Origin: Hyphomicrobiales bacterium
GTDB taxonomy: Bacteria > Pseudomonadota > Alphaproteobacteria > Rhizobiales > Rhizobiaceae
Direction of reading: 5' to 3'
Assembly (NCBI GenBank): GCA_900473045.1
Contig: UCKS01000032.1
Location: 1-64,000 of the forward strand
Length of the DNA stretch: 64,000 nt
The notes under the pieces are model-generated. The model saw only the letters and a program-made list of their open reading frames with translations, had not been told where the DNA came from and made no database searches. A program made the position numbers and the translations under genes. Each line of letters starts with the position of its first letter. Position 1 is the first letter of the stretch. This document shows, one piece after another, positions 7,846 to 15,687 of the stretch.

Positions 7846-9051
7846 ATGGCTGAAGCACTCGTAGAAAAAATCGGCGAACTGTCCACCTCGCTCGCTTCCA
7901 TCAAGGAGCAGGTAGGCAACCTCGCAACTGACTTCACGGCAAAGCTTGCTGTAAACGGCGCTGTCTCCGCCGAGATGAAGGAAAGAACCGACAAGGCCCT
8001 TTCCCAACTCGGCGACGTAACCACTCGCCTCGGCGATATGGAAAAGCGCGCCGCACGCGAACGTGAAAATGGCGAAGAAGACCATAAGTCGCTCGGCGAC
8101 TTGGTTGTCGAATCTGCTGCCTTCAAGTCTGGTGCGATGACGAGCTCAACGCGCGGTAAAATGAGCGTTCAAGCCGACCGCGCTGCGATTACGTCCGCAG
8201 ATACTACGGTTGGTGCCGGCCGCTCTGCTGGCACCTCACTGATCCCCGGCCAGCGCGTATCTGGCATTATTGCACCTCCCGATCGCCGTATGACTATTCG
8301 CGATCTCCTGATGCCTGGCCAGACCAGCTCGAATAACATCGAGTACGTCAAGGAAACAGGCTTCACGAACAATGCTGCGCCGGTCGCCGAGACGACCCAG
8401 AAGCCATATTCGGACATCACCTTTAACATGGCGAATGCACCGGTTCGGACGATCGCGCATCTGTTCAAGGCTTCGCGCCAGATTCTGGACGATGCCGTTG
8501 GCCTAAAGAGCTACATCGACGGCCGCGCGCGCTACGGCTTGCAGTTCAAGGAAGAAGCACAACTTCTTAAGGGCGACGGCACTGGCCAGAACATTCTAGG
8601 CGTCCAGCCGCAGGCGACCGCGTTCGCTCCGGCATTTGTGCCCCAGGATGCAACGCCGATCGACCGGCTTCGCCTTGCTATGCTGCAGGTCGTTTTGGCC
8701 GAATACCCGGCAACGGCCTTTGTCCTGCACCCGATCGACTGGGCTGGCATTGAGCTGACCAAGGATAATGAGGGTCGCTACATCATCGCGAACCCGCAGA
8801 ATGGGACCACCTCGCCCAAGATGTGGAACCTTCCGGTGGTCGAGACCCAGGCACAGACTCTCGGTACCTTCCTTACCGGTGCCTTTTCGATGGCCGCGCA
8901 GATCTTCGACCGTATGGAAATCGAAGTCCTTCTGTCGACCGAGAACGTCGACGATTTCGAGCGGAATCTCGTGAGTATCAGGGCAGAAGAGCGCCTCGGT
9001 CTGGCCGTGTATCGTCCGGAAGCCTTCGTAGTCGGTGCAGTAGCTGCCTAA
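7846..9051 (+). CDS. Major capsid protein, HK97 fold
   Basis: 401 aa, close to HK97 gp5 in length and in many blocks (TNNAAPVAETTQKPYSDITF, LLKGDGTGQN, KDNEGRYI, WNLPVV, EERLGLAVYRPEAF). Residues 1 to about 75 form a predicted coiled coil like the HK97 delta/scaffold region, and cleavage would fall around 75-105. The residues that form the covalent HK97 cross-link appear conserved: E-loop lysine K186, asparagine N374 and the assisting glutamate E381. The protein assembles the icosahedral shell. A UUCG hairpin follows the gene. Confidence 0.96.
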   Translation: MAEALVEKIGELSTSLASIKEQVGNLATDFTAKLAVNGAVSAEMKERTDKALSQLGDVTTRLGDMEKRAARERENGEEDHKSLGDLVVESAAFKSGAMTSSTRGKMSVQADRAAITSADTTVGAGRSAGTSLIPGQRVSGIIAPPDRRMTIRDLLMPGQTSSNNIEYVKETGFTNNAAPVAETTQKPYSDITFNMANAPVRTIAHLFKASRQILDDAVGLKSYIDGRARYGLQFKEEAQLLKGDGTGQNILGVQPQATAFAPAFVPQDATPIDRLRLAMLQVVLAEYPATAFVLHPIDWAGIELTKDNEGRYIIANPQNGTTSPKMWNLPVVETQAQTLGTFLTGAFSMAAQIFDRMEIEVLLSTENVDDFERNLVSIRAEERLGLAVYRPEAFVVGAVAA

Positions 9052-9058
9052 GCCATAA

Positions 9059-9076
9059 GGGGCGCTTCGGCGCCCC
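9059..9076 (+). terminator. Very stable UUCG hairpin after the capsid gene
   Basis: GGGGCGC, loop TTCG, GCGCCCC: seven perfect base pairs with a UUCG tetraloop, and no T-run after it. It sits in the short gap between the capsid gene and the next small gene. It could stabilise the 3' end of the abundant capsid message or attenuate read-through. It is not a full intrinsic terminator. Confidence 0.6.
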
Positions 9077-9099
9077 GTTCCAACCTAAAGGAGGGCTTC

Positions 9100-9399
9100 A
9101 TGGCCTACGATAAGACAAAAGACCCGTCGACCGGCAATCCATACACGGCAGGCCGCCGCAAAGCGGCTCATCACCCCAAGGGCCTGACCGTTGTTGGCAG
9201 CGACACTGTTGACCTTGCGAGCTATGCCGCTGGCCTCGTCGTCATTACGGCCGGCAACGTCAAGTACATCCCGTCGCAGAATGCGGATGCTGACACCATC
9301 ACCATCACCGCGGCTCCGGTTGGTTTCGTCATCCCCCATCAGGTTCGTCGCGTGTTTGCTACCGGCACGACTGGCGCTGTTGCAACGCTGGAGGGCTGA
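9100..9399 (+). CDS. Small structural-type protein (99 aa), possible capsid decoration protein
   Basis: The gene starts after AAAGGAGGG. The N-terminus is basic and glycine/proline rich (DPSTGNPYTAGRRKAAHHPKG). The rest is strand-rich with a jelly-roll-like pattern (TVVGSDTVDLASYAAGLVVITAGNVKYIPS...DTITITAAP). Proteins of this size and pattern placed after the capsid gene in alphaproteobacterial phages are often virion surface or spike-base proteins. That role is inferred from position and composition. Confidence 0.7.
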   Translation: MAYDKTKDPSTGNPYTAGRRKAAHHPKGLTVVGSDTVDLASYAAGLVVITAGNVKYIPSQNADADTITITAAPVGFVIPHQVRRVFATGTTGAVATLEG

Positions 9400-9401
9400 T
9401 C

Positions 9402-9680
9402 ATGGGCAAGAAGACTGAGACGACCGAAAAGGTCGAGCCTTCTGTTCTGAAGTCGGCGAACGTTGGCCATGCCGAAAAGCCTCTTGTGTCGACTGCCGAA
9501 GAGACGAAGGACGAGATGAAGGACGACGCCAATATGGTGCTTGTCCAGGCAGTTCGTAGCTTCGAAGGCGCGGAGGGTGACAAGGGGCCGGCCTCTGAGC
9601 CGTTCAAGGTTAGTCGTCAGCGTTATGCCGACCTCAAGGCGAATAGCCTGGTCGAACTTGTGTCGGAAGACGACAAGTAA
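9402..9680 (+). CDS. Highly charged phage protein (92 aa), unknown
   Basis: Starts two bases after the previous stop. The first 55 residues are rich in Lys, Glu and Thr and probably disordered. The C-terminal 40 residues (SEPFKVSRQRYADLKANSLVELVSEDDK) look like a small folded domain. It lies in the head-completion module, 11 bases before the connector gene. A role in head assembly is plausible but no family is recognised. Confidence 0.65.
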   Translation: MGKKTETTEKVEPSVLKSANVGHAEKPLVSTAEETKDEMKDDANMVLVQAVRSFEGAEGDKGPASEPFKVSRQRYADLKANSLVELVSEDDK

Positions 9681-9691
9681 GGATACCGCCG

Positions 9692-10054
9692 ATGGCACTG
9701 GTTGATCTGGAGTTGGCGCGCAAGCAATTGCGCGTCTTTCATGAGGATGAGAACGCTGAAATCGCGCTCTATCTGGCTGCGGCAGAATCCATCGTCGTTG
9801 AGTACCTAGATCGGCCCGTCCTTGCCGCTGACGAGACCCTGCCTGAGCCCGAGGATGAAGGTTACGACGCGACTACGATGCTTGTGACGTCGCCGATCGT
9901 GGCCGCCATCCTCCTTGTGATGAGCGATCTCTACGAAAACAGGCAAACGCCTGAGAAGGACGTTGGCGAGGCCATTTTGCCTCCGACTGTCCGTCGGCTG
10001 CTGGCGCCTTGGCGGGTGTGGCGAACCTTTGAAGAGGACGACACATGCGCGTGA
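9692..10054 (+). CDS. Head-tail connector, gp6-like
   Basis: 120 aa. The N-terminal pattern ALVDLELARKQLRVFHEDEN, followed by a helix ending in ESIVVEYLDRP and a final VRRLLAPWRVW, is characteristic of the HK97 gp6/SPP1 gp15 connector family. It should form the ring under the portal and bridge it to the stopper. The stop overlaps the start of a small downstream gene. Confidence 0.9.
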   Translation: MALVDLELARKQLRVFHEDENAEIALYLAAAESIVVEYLDRPVLAADETLPEPEDEGYDATTMLVTSPIVAAILLVMSDLYENRQTPEKDVGEAILPPTVRRLLAPWRVWRTFEEDDTCA

Positions 10055-10218
10055 GATTCACCGCCGACTTCGACTGGAAACAGCCAGGGTTCACCGTCGC
10101 TTTTAAAAAGGGGATGGTTGAAAACGTCCGCCGAATTTGCGGCGACGAGGCGATCGCGGCAGGCAAGGCTGAATTAGCAGGCAAGCGGGAGGCGACTGCG
10201 GATGGCGAAAAAACCTAG
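10045..10218 (+). CDS. Short conserved-type phage protein between connector and adaptor (57 aa)
   Basis: It begins inside the end of the connector gene (ATGCGCGTGA) and runs past the start of the head-tail adaptor, overlapping it by 17 bases. The peptide begins MRVRFTADFDWKQPGFTVAFK and contains a single Cys in VRRICGDEA. Small proteins with this N-terminal pattern are commonly found at this position in rhizobial prophages. The double overlap suggests coupled translation. Function unknown. Confidence 0.7.
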   Translation: MRVRFTADFDWKQPGFTVAFKKGMVENVRRICGDEAIAAGKAELAGKREATADGEKT

Positions 10219-10558
10219 CGCGGGGGCCATGCGCCAGAAGGTCTATTTCCAACGGCGATCTTTGGTTGATGATGGAATGGGCAATGAAGTTACGGGCCCC
10301 TTCGAAACAATGTTCACCGATGCAGCCGAGTTCATCCCCTTGAGGGGCGGCGAGGGCGTACAGGCCGCCCGCCTGACGGGCATCCAACCATATATCGTCC
10401 GTGTACGCAGTTCGGTTCAAACGCGCGCTGTAGGGGCAGATTGGCAGATTGTGGATGCACGCTCCGTCGTCGTTTACGCGATCACCGCGCCACCTACGAA
10501 CCAAGACCAGAAGAACGCTTGGCTGGACATTATGGTTACGCAGGGGCGGGCCTCCTGA
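10202..10558 (+). CDS. Head-tail adaptor (phage head-tail joining/stopper family)
   Basis: 118 aa. The start (MAKKPSAGAMRQKVYFQRR), followed by DGMGNEVTGPFE and the RLTGIQPYIVRVRSS and RTVGADWQIVDAR-like strands, matches the SPP1 gp16/HK97 gp7 stopper family. This small beta-barrel closes the connector channel after packaging. It is followed by AAGGAGG and the tail-completion gene. Confidence 0.9.
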   Translation: MAKKPSAGAMRQKVYFQRRSLVDDGMGNEVTGPFETMFTDAAEFIPLRGGEGVQAARLTGIQPYIVRVRSSVQTRAVGADWQIVDARSVVVYAITAPPTNQDQKNAWLDIMVTQGRAS

Positions 10559-10571
10559 CAAGGAGGACGGC

Positions 10572-11063
10572 ATGGCGCTGAAGGCGAAAATGCAGGGGCG
10601 GGCAGCCGTTACTCGAAACCTCAATGCTTTTGTTCCGAATGCCTTGAAATATGCGGCCGAAGCCAACCTAAAGGTAGTTCAAGAGGTCGCCGAGAAGATC
10701 AGCGCTGTTGCCCCTACCGGCGCGACGCTGGAATACATGGAAGGTTTTAGCGGGGATTTCCTGAAGAACCATCCGGACGTCGAGAACTTCAGCAAGAACC
10801 CCACAAAGGACAAGGACGCCACCGGCCTCTTTGCTCCCTGGACTTGGCGGCTCCTCGAATATGGTACTGCGCCGCACAGCACGGCACCCGGCGGCGGTAC
10901 GGTTGCGGGTAGGGCGGCCGCGGCATCGAACCCGGCCGGCATGCACCCCGGCACCACGGCCCAACCTCATATTTGGCCAACGTGGAACTCCTTCAGGGCT
11001 ACGGCCATCAAAATCAAGAAGGCTGCCATCTCAAAGGCCTTCCGAGAATTTAACCGGAAGTAG
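10572..11063 (+). CDS. HK97 gp10-like tail completion protein
   Basis: 163 aa from ATG 10572, placed six bases after AAGGAGGA. The longer frame starting at 10449 runs inside the adaptor gene and is rejected. The family signature is the block with WTWRLLEYGTAPH, followed by a PHIWPTWNSFRA block near the C-terminus. It acts at the head-proximal end of the tail during joining. A central insertion rich in Gly and Ala (TAPGGGTVAGRAAAASNPAG) is longer than in many relatives. Confidence 0.88.
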   Translation: MALKAKMQGRAAVTRNLNAFVPNALKYAAEANLKVVQEVAEKISAVAPTGATLEYMEGFSGDFLKNHPDVENFSKNPTKDKDATGLFAPWTWRLLEYGTAPHSTAPGGGTVAGRAAAASNPAGMHPGTTAQPHIWPTWNSFRATAIKIKKAAISKAFREFNRK

Positions 11064-11068
11064 AACCT

Positions 11069-11485
11069 ATGGCTTCAGCGGAACTAGAGCTTCAGGCGGC
11101 CATCGTGCCACTCCTGAAGGCAGACGCGACTCTGACGCCGCTCGTTAACGGCGTGTACGACCAGCCGCCAGCTACCTGCTGGGCCACCCCGAAAGAGGGA
11201 TACGTCACTATCGGAGAGGCTCAGACGCTTCGCGATGATGCGACGTGTCTTGAAGGCGGCAGGGTTTTCCTGACGCTCCACGGCTGGTCTCGCAAGGTTG
11301 GTTATCCAGCCGTTCGCGCGATCGCAGACGCGGTCGTCGAGGCGCTTCACATGAAGACGCTGGCTATGCCTACCCATCGTTTCATTTCGATCATGCACCG
11401 CCAGACGCGAACCTTTCGCGATCCGGACGGGGTAACGAGCCATGCGGTCATCGACTTCATCGCGAACTACGACCGGGCCGCTTAG
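11069..11485 (+). CDS. Tail terminator/completion protein, DUF3168 family
   Basis: 138 aa. The beginning (ASAELELQAAIVPLLKADATLTPLVNGVYDQPP), then YVTIGEAQTL, LTLHGWSRKVGYPAVRAIADAV, and the C-terminal FRDPDGVTSHAVIDF, are typical of DUF3168 proteins, which cap the tail tube and set the head-tail interface. An intrinsic terminator-like hairpin follows at 11519. Confidence 0.9.
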   Translation: MASAELELQAAIVPLLKADATLTPLVNGVYDQPPATCWATPKEGYVTIGEAQTLRDDATCLEGGRVFLTLHGWSRKVGYPAVRAIADAVVEALHMKTLAMPTHRFISIMHRQTRTFRDPDGVTSHAVIDFIANYDRAA

Positions 11486-11518
11486 CGGCGTCACCACCAA
11501 AATCACCACGCCACCACG

Positions 11519-11540
11519 ACCGGCCATGTGCCGGTTTTTT
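11519..11540 (+). terminator. Intrinsic terminator-like hairpin inside the late operon
   Basis: ACCGG, a seven-base loop and CCGGT lead straight into a run of six T. The stem is short, so termination is probably partial. It lies between the tail-completion gene and the tail tube gene. Just after it, TGAAGG and CCTTCA (11545-11558) form a second small inverted repeat that overlaps the tail tube ribosome site. Confidence 0.6.
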
Positions 11541-11559
11541 CACATGAAGGAACCTTCAC

Positions 11560-11991
11560 ATGCCACAGCAACTCGGCCGCCTGCTTATCATTCAAATTGG
11601 CAATGGCGAAGATCCAGGCCCTGAAACGTTTACGAACCTGTGCGGCCTGAAGACACGCAGATTCAGCCTTTCGGCCAATGAAATCGACACTTCCATTCCG
11701 TCGTGCACCAACCCCGGCGACGAAGTCATCAAGACGTCGCGCCCCGGCATGGTCAATCGCACGTTCTCCGGCTCTGGCGCGTTCGTCTCGTCCGTTGCCA
11801 TGTCAGGCTTCATGGACAAGGTCATCAACGCCGAAGTGTTCAACGCGAAGATCATTGTACCCGGCCTTGGCACGTTCTCTGGCCCGTTCTTCGTTACCGA
11901 CTTCGAAGCTTCCGGCGACATGGAAAACAACATGGAATTCAGCGCCACGTTCGTGCCTGGTGACGCCGTCACGTTTGTCGCCGAGGTGTAA
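11560..11991 (+). CDS. Major tail tube protein
   Basis: 143 aa. The N-terminus (LLIIQIGNGEDPGPETFTNLCGLKTRRFSLSA), then SRPGMVNRTFSGSGAF, the helix MSGFMDKVIN, and the end GDMENNMEFSATFVPGDAVTFV, fit the TP901-1/lambda V-like tail tube fold. It polymerises into the tail tube around the tape measure. Its own ribosome site (GAAGGA) and the hairpins upstream suggest separate control of this abundant protein. Confidence 0.9.
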   Translation: MPQQLGRLLIIQIGNGEDPGPETFTNLCGLKTRRFSLSANEIDTSIPSCTNPGDEVIKTSRPGMVNRTFSGSGAFVSSVAMSGFMDKVINAEVFNAKIIVPGLGTFSGPFFVTDFEASGDMENNMEFSATFVPGDAVTFVAEV

Positions 11992-11994
11992 CGG

Positions 11995-12348
11995 ATGGCT
12001 GAAGCAGTTAACAGCGCTCGCGGCGAGGTTGATCTGAAGATCGACGACGTGGACTTGATTGTTGCGGCAACGATGGGCGGCCTCTCGGCCGTCTCTCGCG
12101 CACTGCAGTGCAAGTCGCTCGTCGATCTGTGGCAGCGCCTTGATGGCGTCGAGGTCGAGGCCACGCTTGCGGCCATCGAGTTTCTGACGGTCAAGGGTGA
12201 CTGGGCCTCCGCAATCAAGAAGATCCAGTTGAAGCACTTCAAAGCGTGCCAGACGGCTTTCAAATTGATGATCGCCGCTCATCTGGACGTCGAGGGAAAC
12301 GAAGCCGCCGTCGAGGAAAAACCAGCCAAGACGGCGAAGCAGAAGTAA
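11995..12348 (+). CDS. Tail assembly chaperone, GTA-type (G-like product)
   Basis: 117 aa, starting three bases after the tail tube gene. The order GEVDLKIDDVDLIVAATMGGLSAV...LVDLWQRL...VEATLAAIEF matches the gene-transfer-agent TAC family (PF11836 type). It binds the tape measure before tail polymerisation. Near its end, GGAAAAA at 12315-12321 would allow -1 slippage into the next frame (12321-12539), giving a longer chaperone in the manner of lambda G and GT. Confidence 0.85.
   Translation: MAEAVNSARGEVDLKIDDVDLIVAATMGGLSAVSRALQCKSLVDLWQRLDGVEVEATLAAIEFLTVKGDWASAIKKIQLKHFKACQTAFKLMIAAHLDVEGNEAAVEEKPAKTAKQK
12315..12321 (+). promoter_or_regulatory. Candidate -1 ribosomal frameshift site GGAAAAA
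   Basis: In the zero frame the codons are GAA (12316-12318) and AAA (12319-12321). Slipping back one base gives GGA and AAA, so the A-site tRNA re-pairs perfectly and the P-site tRNA partly. The shifted frame then runs open to 12539 and encodes a second TAC domain that has no usable start codon of its own. The unshifted frame stops only nine codons later. Confidence 0.6.
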
Positions 12349-12539
12349 CTACCGACGCGCAGATACGGCAGTGGTTGCGCACCGCACACGCCATTGGATG
12401 GCGGCCAGTTGATTTCTGGCCGTCGACGCTCGTTGAGTTCTTCGAATGCATTGAAGGCCACAACGAAGCGCAGGGCGGCGAGGACAACTCGGCTCCTTCC
12501 GAAGGAGAGATGGCTAAACTTATGGCCAAATACACTTAG
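12321..12539 (+). CDS. Second tail-chaperone domain (T-like extension), probably made by -1 frameshift
   Basis: This frame encodes TDAQIRQWLRTAHAIGWRPVDFWPSTLVEFFECIEGH, which resembles the small PF09550-type tail chaperone encoded beside the TAC gene in gene transfer agents. Only a GTG at 12246, with no good ribosome site, could start it independently. With slippage at 12315-12321 the fusion would be about 181 aa, 109 from the first frame and 72 from this one. The coordinates give the extension only. Separate initiation at a non-canonical codon is the alternative. Confidence 0.75.
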   Translation, partial: TSQDGEAEVTTDAQIRQWLRTAHAIGWRPVDFWPSTLVEFFECIEGHNEAQGGEDNSAPSEGEMAKLMAKYT

Positions 12540-12557
12540 CCAACCATCCAGAACCGA

Positions 12558-12581
12558 AGCCCGCCAGCGCGCGGGCTTTTT
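12558..12581 (+). terminator. Intrinsic terminator between tail chaperone and tape measure genes
   Basis: AGCCCGC, a six-base loop and GCGGGCT are followed by TTTTT. This is a standard rho-independent terminator in the middle of the late operon, 20 bases before the tape measure start. It implies either partial read-through or antitermination for the distal tail genes. Confidence 0.75.
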
Positions 12582-12602
12582 GCATTGTAGGAACACCCGC
12601 CG

Positions 12603-15600
12603 ATGGCTGCTGACAACGACAACAATCTGGTCTTAACCGTCAGCTCGGATATGACTGCGGCGGAACGCGGCATCAAAAAGTTCGTGGGCGATATCGCCAC
12701 CGGCAGCGCGCAGATTGAAAAACAATTCCAGAAGATGGGCCGCGGCATCGATAATTCGATGGTCAGCGCCATGCAGACCCGCATCGACAAGATGGTGGGG
12801 ATTGGAACCGCCGGAGCCAAGGAGTGGACCGGCGCGCTTGCAGATCAAGGGAAAGAGCTTGAGCGCCTTCGCGCTCGCTATAGCCCGCTGTTTGCAACTA
12901 TCACGAATTACAAGACGGCCGTCAACGACATTAAGCGCGCTCACGCGCTAGGCGCCATTTCCGCCAACGAGATGACGTCGGCCATTACGAAGGAGCGGCA
13001 AGCCGCTCTGGCTTCGACGGCGGCCATCAAAGGGCGCAATGCGGCTCTGGCTGATACGCCGGCGCAACGCGGCGGTGGCGCGAACCCGTACACCTCAAAC
13101 ATTGCTGCTCAGTTCCAAGACATCGGTGTAAGCGCCGCTGGGGGTATGAGCCCGCTGCAAATCGCTCTGCAGCAGGGTACGCAGCTGTCGGCGGTTTTTA
13201 ATGACCTAAAGCGCGATGGGAAGGGGCTTGGCTCCGCTCTTAGTTCCGCGTTCATGTCCGTTATCAGCCCTATGTCGCTGGTTACGATCGGTATAGTAGC
13301 TGCCGGCGCCGCAGCAATCCAGTATTTCGGATCGATGGACTGGGGTGGAGCCAAGTCCGAAGAGGTCCTGAAGAAAGAAGCCGAACTCATTGATGCGGTG
13401 ACGCAAAAGTGGGGCGAGGCGCTTCCTGCCCTGAAGGCTTACAACGACGAGCGTAACAAGGTTGCCAGCGGCAAGGACATCAAAGAAGCGGCCGGCATCG
13501 CCGCTGAAGAGCAGTGGGCTGAACTGCGAAAGCAGGTCTCCGACGTCAACATTGAATTCACCGACATGGCCTCCCGCCTTGCTCAATTGGGCAAAGACGA
13601 GATGGCGGTCGGCAATCTTCAGCGCTCCTTCAATGACCTCGCCAGCGGTATCGAGGACGGAACGGCAAGCGCAGAACTCGCCAAAAAGGTTCAAGACGAA
13701 CTCCTGGCTCTGGTCAAGGATGGTGCAAATCCAGAGATAGCAGCCTTTGCCAAGACGTTCGAAGCGCTCGGCAAGGCCATCGAGACTGCATCCGGCAAGG
13801 CTTCGCAATTCAAGACTGAAGCCGCCGTCCTAGTCGACCTAGTCAAGCAACTAGGCCCGCTTGGCCAGCTTGGACCGGTTCTCAGTGGTGACGGAAAGTT
13901 CCTGATCAACGCAAACGATCAGCAGAACTACCGCGCGCAGCAAGAAGCCAATAAGAACCCACTGATTGAGTCCAACGGACGCATGATGGGGGTTCCGACG
14001 CCGGAATCGAAGCCCGTCCAACTCGGCGAGGAAGCTGCGAAGGCATCCAAGAAAGCCGAAACCGCCGCCCAAAAGGCAAAGAACGCCTATCGCGATCTGT
14101 TGAAATCAGCCGACGACCGCATTGGCTCTTTGAAACTGGAAACCGAACTGCTCGGCGAATACGGTGCTGCTACCGATGCGGCACGCTTCCGGTTGGATCT
14201 GCTCCAGCAGTCCGAGGACAAGGGGCGCTCCCTGTCGGAGGCCCAAAAAGCCGAAATCGAAGCCAAGGTCGAGCTTTACAAGAAATACTCGGAAGCGCTC
14301 GGTCAGGCCAAACTGAAGCAGGATTTGCTGGACGACGCGAAGTTCGCGGGTATGTCGAAGCAAGATCAGGCCATAACGCAGCGTCTACGCAGTTACGGCC
14401 TGTCAGAAGACCTCGGCGGCGACAATGCCAAGTCCATTCGCAATCGCTTCCAGCAGGAAGAAATCGCAGATGCGACCAAGTCGTTTCTTACCGATTTCAG
14501 CACTGGGATTGTGTCGGGCGGCAAGGATATCGGCGAGGCATTCGTCGACGCTCTCAGAAACGCCGCCGCGAACGCGATGCAGAAGTCGCTGGACGCATTG
14601 TTCGAGCAGATTGGCAATGGTCTGGCTTCGGCCTTGCTGGGCGGTAAGGCTGGCGCTACGGCTTCGCCGGTTGGGGCGGCCGCATCCGCCCTTGCTGCAT
14701 TCCCCGCCGCACCAGGCAAGGCGGCCTCGGCACTGACGTCATTCAATCCAGCCGGCATATCAAAAACTGGCGTCGGCCTGTCCACGATCAGCACTGCGAG
14801 CGGCCTGACAGCGGATGTAAATGCGAAGTACGCTTCGCAGTTTCAATCGCTGGTCAAAGACCTTGAGGGCACCGGCTACGACATCAAGTCGATCGGCGGC
14901 TACAACTACCGCAACATCGCTGGCACGAACAAGCTATCCAACCACGCGCTCGGCAATGCCATCGACATCAATCCGATGGCAAACCCGGACACGGGGCGAG
15001 GCGGTCGGCTCATTACCGACATGCCAGCGGGCATCGGCGAGATTTCAAATCGCAATGGTTTCGACTGGGGCGGAGACTGGAAGTCCAAAAAGGACGCGAT
15101 GCACTTTGAAGTGTCGTCGGCGAAGTCTGCCTCTGCGGCGCTAGACAAGTTGGCAGGCGCATCCACCGAAACCACCAAGGGCCTTGGGAGTCTGGCGAGT
15201 AGCCTTGCTTCTGGTGGCGCGGCTGGTGGTGGAGGCGGTTGGCTGTCGTTCCTCTCCGGAACCTCATTCGGCGGTTCTAAGCAGCTTGCCGCCTCTGGCG
15301 GTATCGGCCTCTTTGACTCCGGCGGCTACACCGGTCCAGGCGGCAAGATGACCCCAGCCGGTATTGTGCACAAGGGCGAGTACGTCTTTGACGCCAAGAC
15401 CGTCAGCAAACTCGGCATTGGCACACTCGACAAGCTCCGAGGCTATGCAGACGGCGGCCTCGTGGGCGCTCCAGTAGCTCCCCGCCTCAACACTCGCCAG
15501 TCTTCTGCAGCCAGCAGCAACGGGCCATCCTCCATGGTCGTCCAAATTCAGGGCGCCTCCGGCGATCCGCATGTTCGCGAACTGGTGCGGCAAGGCGTTG

Positions 15601-15686
15601 CGCAGGCGATCTCCGAAAAGAACGACAACGACCGCCGCGGTGGTTGGGGAACACAGCAACAGCGGTACTCTTCGCAGAAGGGCTAA
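12603..15686 (+). CDS. Tape measure protein with embedded M15-type peptidase domain
   Basis: 1027 aa. The N-terminal half has the TMP_2/lambda H-like pattern (AADNDNNLVLTVSSDMTAAER, long helices, FQDIGVSAAGGMSPLQIALQQG) with a hydrophobic segment near residues 215-240 (SPMSLVTIGIVAAGAAAIQYF). Residues 740-840 form a VanY/CwlK-like peptidase: H781 and D788 in SNHALGNAIDI and H834 in DAMHFE are the zinc ligands, and D831 is the likely base. The C-terminus has the FDSGGYTGPGG and HKGEYVFDAKTV repeats common in tape measures. It sets tail length and probably cuts peptidoglycan during DNA entry. Confidence 0.93.
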   Translation: MAADNDNNLVLTVSSDMTAAERGIKKFVGDIATGSAQIEKQFQKMGRGIDNSMVSAMQTRIDKMVGIGTAGAKEWTGALADQGKELERLRARYSPLFATITNYKTAVNDIKRAHALGAISANEMTSAITKERQAALASTAAIKGRNAALADTPAQRGGGANPYTSNIAAQFQDIGVSAAGGMSPLQIALQQGTQLSAVFNDLKRDGKGLGSALSSAFMSVISPMSLVTIGIVAAGAAAIQYFGSMDWGGAKSEEVLKKEAELIDAVTQKWGEALPALKAYNDERNKVASGKDIKEAAGIAAEEQWAELRKQVSDVNIEFTDMASRLAQLGKDEMAVGNLQRSFNDLASGIEDGTASAELAKKVQDELLALVKDGANPEIAAFAKTFEALGKAIETASGKASQFKTEAAVLVDLVKQLGPLGQLGPVLSGDGKFLINANDQQNYRAQQEANKNPLIESNGRMMGVPTPESKPVQLGEEAAKASKKAETAAQKAKNAYRDLLKSADDRIGSLKLETELLGEYGAATDAARFRLDLLQQSEDKGRSLSEAQKAEIEAKVELYKKYSEALGQAKLKQDLLDDAKFAGMSKQDQAITQRLRSYGLSEDLGGDNAKSIRNRFQQEEIADATKSFLTDFSTGIVSGGKDIGEAFVDALRNAAANAMQKSLDALFEQIGNGLASALLGGKAGATASPVGAAASALAAFPAAPGKAASALTSFNPAGISKTGVGLSTISTASGLTADVNAKYASQFQSLVKDLEGTGYDIKSIGGYNYRNIAGTNKLSNHALGNAIDINPMANPDTGRGGRLITDMPAGIGEISNRNGFDWGGDWKSKKDAMHFEVSSAKSASAALDKLAGASTETTKGLGSLASSLASGGAAGGGGGWLSFLSGTSFGGSKQLAASGGIGLFDSGGYTGPGGKMTPAGIVHKGEYVFDAKTVSKLGIGTLDKLRGYADGGLVGAPVAPRLNTRQSSAASSNGPSSMVVQIQGASGDPHVRELVRQGVAQAISEKNDNDRRGGWGTQQQRYSSQKG

Positions 15687-15687
15687 C

